From Olsenella sp. (lineage in GTDB: Bacteria; Actinomycetota; Coriobacteriia; Coriobacteriales; Atopobiaceae): a stretch of DNA of 9,715 bases. A program made the translations under genes and the position numbers. Each line of letters opens with the position of its first letter. Within the stretch, counting starts at the first letter, position 1. The notes beneath the pieces are model-generated. The model ran no database searches and was not told the origin of the DNA. It saw only the letters and a program-made list of their open reading frames with translations. The stretch covers positions 1-9,715 of the forward strand of contig SUUD01000056.1 of the NCBI GenBank assembly GCA_015062715.1, written 5' to 3'. Shown here in pieces: positions 7,468 to 9,715 of this stretch.

Positions 7468-7820
7468 GCGGCCGACCTCCTAACGCCATAGATCACGAAG
7501 GTGAGGATGTGGTTGAGGAAGAGGGGCACGAAGGCGCCGAGGACGTTGAAGAGGTCCGGGCGCATCGCCGCCAGGAGGAGCGGGAGCGCGAGTGCCACCA
7601 TCCTGAGGGGATACCCCAGCGCGGACGGCCTGGAGCCGGCGACCGCCGCATCGAGCTGCGCCGTCACCGTGGAGGTGAGAACCCGCAGGTACACGTAGTA
7701 CAAAGCGATGCCCAGCACCAAGGAGCAGGCGACCGTGCGGTCGTGTGGCAGGGCGATGGCAGCCGCCACGAGCACGACGGCCAGCGAAACCCGATACACC
7801 CTCCTGTGTTCCTCGATCAT
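7464..7820 (-). CDS. atpI: ATP synthase protein I (AtpI-like)
   Basis: 118-residue membrane protein at the head of the operon. Four hydrophobic segments are visible (about 11-24, 30-48, 70-86 and 89-112), with an R-M-V-A-L-A-L stretch and a final helix ending in YGVRRSAA, in keeping with the ATP synthase I family. AtpI proteins assist c-ring assembly, and a role in Mg2+ supply has been proposed. The family is poorly conserved, so the name leans on size, topology and position. I chose the ATG at 7820 because GGAGGT (7827-7832) lies 6 nt upstream and because a TATAAT at 7857-7862 would start transcription near 7850. Longer frames from 7847 or 7916 have no Shine-Dalgarno, and the longest would begin upstream of that promoter. 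The end overlaps atpB by 4 nt. Confidence 0.8.
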   Translation of the reverse strand: MIEEHRRVYRVSLAVVLVAAAIALPHDRTVACSLVLGIALYYVYLRVLTSTVTAQLDAAVAGSRPSALGYPLRMVALALPLLLAAMRPDLFNVLGAFVPLFLNHILTFVIYGVRRSAA

Positions 7821-7826
7821 GGGACG

Positions 7827-7832
7827 ACCTCC
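7827..7832 (-). promoter_or_regulatory. Ribosome binding site that fixes the atpI start
   Basis: GGAGGT on the minus strand, 6 nt before the ATG at 7820. It is the only good Shine-Dalgarno among the possible in-frame starts and so decides between a 118-residue and a 141- or 150-residue product. Confidence 0.75.
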
Positions 7833-7856
7833 GATTGCGCCATTCATTGAGAGGGC

Positions 7857-7862
7857 ATTATA
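7857..7862 (-). promoter_or_regulatory. Candidate -10 box of the atp operon promoter
   Basis: A perfect TATAAT on the minus strand, placed so that transcription would begin near 7850 and give a leader of about 30 nt before the atpI ATG at 7820. No convincing -35 is seen: TTGTCC (7880-7875) is only 12 nt away and the hexamers at 16-18 nt spacing match poorly. The promoter may depend on an activator or on upstream contacts. Its position at the head of the only atp operon makes a real role likely. Confidence 0.5.
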
Positions 7863-8018
7863 CGGCGAGATGCGGGACAACCCATATCCAACCTGAACAA
7901 AAAAAGATGGAGACAATTAGGCGAAGCTGTTACCAGGCTGGAACGCACATGCCGCATCACAGGAAGAGCATATACCATACTGTCCAATCCACGCTGGCAT
8001 CTCACCAAGGACGGAAGC
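7863..8018. promoter_or_regulatory. Divergent intergenic region between the atp operon and the permease
   Basis: This AT-richer gap separates the two divergent transcription units and must hold both promoters. For the permease, TATACC (7971-7976) and CATACT (7976-7981) are possible -10 boxes, but no good -35 accompanies them. AAGGA (8007-8011) is its ribosome site, 7 nt before the ATG at 8019. A small palindrome CCAG-G-CTGG (7933-7941) and a 7-nt inverted pair GAGATGC (7867-7873) / GCATCTC (7997-8003) could be protein-binding sites, though both are short enough to occur by chance. No RNA gene or riboswitch fold is recognised. Confidence 0.45.
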
Positions 8019-9377
8019 ATGCTCTCAACCGCACAAATCCTCGCCCTCGTGATCTTCCTCGTGATGTTCGTGCTCATCGTCATGGACAAAATCGAGCGCC
8101 ACATCGTCACGCTCTCGTGTGGCCTGCTCACGCTCGTGATCGTCTTTGGCATCTGCATGCGCAGTCCCGAGGCCATCTGGAACTCGCTCTCGCTCCACGA
8201 CTTCATCACACCGTCCTTCTGGTACTCGGCCGGCGCCGAGGAGGCAAGCTCGGGCATCAACTGGGCGACCATCACCTTCATCGCGGGCATGATGATCATG
8301 GTCGAGGGCATGGCGCACGCGGGCTTCTTCGGCTGGCTCTGCATGCGCCTCGCGAAGGCGGTGAACTACCGGCCCGTCCCGCTCATGATCGCCTTCATGG
8401 TCATGTCGGCCGTGCTCGCCATGTTCATCGACTCCATCACGGTCATCCTGTTCCTGGCGACCGTGACCATCGAGCTGGGCAAGCTCCTCAAGATCGACCC
8501 CATCCCGATGATCCTGTCCGAGATCTTCTGCGCCAACCTGGGCGGATCGGCGACGATGTGCGGCGATCCCCCCAACATCATCATCGGCACCTCGCTGCAC
8601 TACTCGTTCTTCGACTTCCTCGTCAACACCGGCGTCATCGCGGGCGTGGGCCTCGTCCTCACCATCGTGTTCTTCTACTTCGCCTTCCGCAAGGAGCTCG
8701 AGGGGGAGACCATCTCCGACGAGGACATCGCCGCCCTCCCCTCCCCCGAGTCGGCCATCGAGAGCAGGCGCGACTTCACCTTCGCCGCAGCCATCTTCGG
8801 CATCGCCGTGGTGCTGCTGGTGAGCCATGCGGCGACCGGCCTCACGGTCGCCACCATCGGCACGTTCATCGCCGTCATCACGCTGCTGGCCTTCCGCTCG
8901 GTCGCCGTCGAGCTGCTCTCGAAGGTCGACTACAAGAACCTCCTGTTCTTCGTGGGACTCTTCGTGGTGGTGAGCGGCCTGGAGGAGACGGGCGTCCTGG
9001 TCCTCATGGCCGACCTCATCGGCGCCATCTGCGGCAACAACCTGCACCTGATGATCGCCATCATCATCTGGCTGTCGGCCATCGCGAGCGCCATCGTCGA
9101 CAACATCCCGTTCTCGGCGACGATGATCCCCATCATCAAGGCGCTGGCCGAGTCCCAGGGCGTGCCCCTGTCCACCCTGGCCTGGACCCTCGCCCTGGGC
9201 ACCGACATCGGCGGCTCCGCCACCCCCATCGGCGCCTCCGCCAACGTGGTGGGCATCTCCGTGGCCGGCAAGAACGGCTACAAGATCGACTGGGGCAAGT
9301 ACTGCAGGACGTCCATCCCCGCCACGATCATCGTGATCACCGTCTCGATGCTCATGCTCTTCCTGCGCTACACGTAG
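8019..9377 (+). CDS. ArsB/NhaD (ion transporter superfamily) permease
   Basis: 452-residue polytopic membrane protein with about ten to twelve hydrophobic helices. Two internally related halves are visible. The first has FIDSITVILFLATV (136-149) followed by NLGGSATMCGDPPNI (173-187). The second has VDNIPFSATMIPII (360-373) followed by GGSATPIGASANVVGI (398-413). This inverted-repeat pattern with G-x-AT-x-x-G loops is characteristic of the ArsB/NhaD and SLC13-like carriers, where the loops form the substrate and Na+ site. Members move arsenite, phosphate, sulfate, dicarboxylates, or Na+ against H+; the substrate here cannot be read from sequence. A charged cytoplasmic linker (about 224-252) separates the halves. 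ATG at 8019 is preceded by AAGGA at 7 nt. It is transcribed divergently from the ATP synthase operon and followed by a repeat array. Confidence 0.88.
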   Translation: MLSTAQILALVIFLVMFVLIVMDKIERHIVTLSCGLLTLVIVFGICMRSPEAIWNSLSLHDFITPSFWYSAGAEEASSGINWATITFIAGMMIMVEGMAHAGFFGWLCMRLAKAVNYRPVPLMIAFMVMSAVLAMFIDSITVILFLATVTIELGKLLKIDPIPMILSEIFCANLGGSATMCGDPPNIIIGTSLHYSFFDFLVNTGVIAGVGLVLTIVFFYFAFRKELEGETISDEDIAALPSPESAIESRRDFTFAAAIFGIAVVLLVSHAATGLTVATIGTFIAVITLLAFRSVAVELLSKVDYKNLLFFVGLFVVVSGLEETGVLVLMADLIGAICGNNLHLMIAIIIWLSAIASAIVDNIPFSATMIPIIKALAESQGVPLSTLAWTLALGTDIGGSATPIGASANVVGISVAGKNGYKIDWGKYCRTSIPATIIVITVSMLMLFLRYT

Positions 9378-9389
9378 GATTCGCCTCTC

Positions 9390-9403
9390 CACCTCTGTAG
9401 GTG
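9390..9403 (+). terminator. Small hairpin after the permease, possible weak terminator
   Basis: CACCT (9390-9394) and AGGTG (9399-9403) form a 5-bp stem with a 4-nt loop, 12 nt beyond the permease stop. No run of T follows, so it is at best a weak or partial terminator; the much larger inverted repeat that begins 4 nt later may do the work. Confidence 0.3.
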
Positions 9404-9407
9404 ATTC

Positions 9408-9483
9408 GGCCCCGGGTCCTTCTCCGGGCTTCGAACAAGTCCTCGCTTCGCTGCGGAACTTGCCCGGAGAAGGACCCGGGGCC
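9408..9483. repeat. 22-bp perfect inverted repeat at the edge of the tandem array
   Basis: Positions 9408-9429 are the exact reverse complement of 9462-9483 (the arm reads GCCCGGAGAAGGACC then CGGGGCC). The 32-nt interior adds AAGT/ACTT (9437-9440 and 9458-9461) as a further short stem after a bulge. The right arm belongs to the first full 62-bp tandem unit, so the left arm is an inverted copy of part of that unit. As RNA this would be a very stable, GC-rich stem just downstream of the permease and could act as a terminator or RNA 3' protector, but no U-tract follows. The match is seen directly; any role is inference. Confidence 0.8.
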
Positions 9484-9715
9484 TCCTCATGCCCGGACAG
9501 GGCCTCGCCTCGCTGCGGAACTTGCCCGGAGAAGGACCCGGGGCCCCTTCATGCCCGGACAGGGCCTCGCCTCGCCGCGGAACTTGCCCGGAGAAGGACC
9601 CGGGGCCCCTTCATGCCCGGACAGGGCCTCGCCTCGCCGCGGAACTTGCCCGGAGAAGGACCCGGGGCCCCTTCATGCCCGGACAGGGCCTCGCCTCGCC
9701 GCGGAACTTGCCCGG
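9439..9715. repeat. 62-bp tandem repeat array, running off the right edge
   Basis: The 62-nt unit beginning AACTTGCCCGGAGAAGG starts at 9457, 9519, 9581 and 9643, and a fifth copy begins at 9705. A degenerate partial copy (about 18 nt) precedes the array at 9439-9456. Units 2, 3 and 4 are identical; unit 1 differs from them at three positions, all single C/T changes. The unit is very GC-rich and contains small self-complementary parts (GGGGCCCC; GCCC-GGACA-GGGC). There are no unique spacers and 62 is not a multiple of three, so neither a CRISPR array nor a translated repeat is likely. Total copy number is unknown because the window ends inside the array. Confidence 0.93.

Noticed and set aside
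6088..7491. Plus-strand open frame (467 codons) opposite atpF, atpE and atpB
   Set aside because: It spans three well-supported genes antisense and shows no family motifs.
7464..7916. Longer 150-residue version of AtpI
   Set aside because: It would begin upstream of the TATAAT at 7857-7862 and lacks a ribosome site; the start at 7820 has GGAGGT.
7894..7921. A-rich stretch as a terminator or small-RNA gene
   Set aside because: The run of A residues has no adjacent stem on either strand, and it lies between divergent starts where no transcript should end.
9439..9715. CRISPR array
   Set aside because: The copies are contiguous 62-bp units with no unique spacers and no cas genes nearby.
9457..9715. 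A repeat protein encoded by the array
   Set aside because: The unit lacks plus-strand stop codons in all frames, but 62 is not divisible by three, there is no ribosome site, and openness is expected in such GC-rich sequence.

Overview
This window is high-GC bacterial DNA carrying a complete F1Fo ATP synthase operon. The operon runs on the minus strand from about 7850 down to 1291 in the canonical order atpI-atpB-atpE-atpF-atpH-atpA-atpG-atpD-atpC. Gene order, strong Shine-Dalgarno sequences, GC-rich codon use and the style of the proteins (a short c subunit ending in VFA, a YFDVF-type a subunit) fit an anaerobic actinobacterium of the Coriobacteriia, for example an Olsenella or Atopobium relative. 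That placement is an inference from protein character, not a database result.

Layout: 1-1168 (minus) is the N-terminal 389 residues of an S10-family serine carboxypeptidase-like protein that runs off the left edge. 1169-1290 is a short intergenic gap holding a hairpin that probably ends the atp operon and a weak candidate promoter for the peptidase. 1291-7820 is the nine-gene atp operon, with gaps of at most 13 nt and three overlaps (atpI/atpB 4 nt, atpF/atpH 17 nt, atpD/atpC 11 nt). 7821-8018 is the divergent regulatory region, with a perfect TATAAT for the atp operon. 8019-9377 (plus) is a 452-residue ArsB/NhaD (ion transporter superfamily) permease. 9378-9715 is non-coding: a small hairpin, a 22-bp perfect inverted repeat, and a tandem array of 62-bp units that continues past the right edge.

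Working together: AtpB, AtpE and AtpF form the membrane Fo rotor/stator, AtpH joins stator to head, and AtpA, AtpD, AtpG and AtpC make F1. AtpI is the assembly helper of the c ring. The c subunit carries a glutamate on each helix (E26 and E59, followed by T60 and later Y64). This matches the two-carboxylate sodium-binding pattern known from the Fusobacterium nucleatum c ring, so this enzyme may be coupled to Na+ rather than H+. The divergent permease belongs to a superfamily containing Na+/H+ antiporters and Na+-coupled anion carriers, so a functional link is possible but unproven. I found no wholly new gene system. The two points most worth checking are the c-subunit ion site and the 62-bp tandem array.
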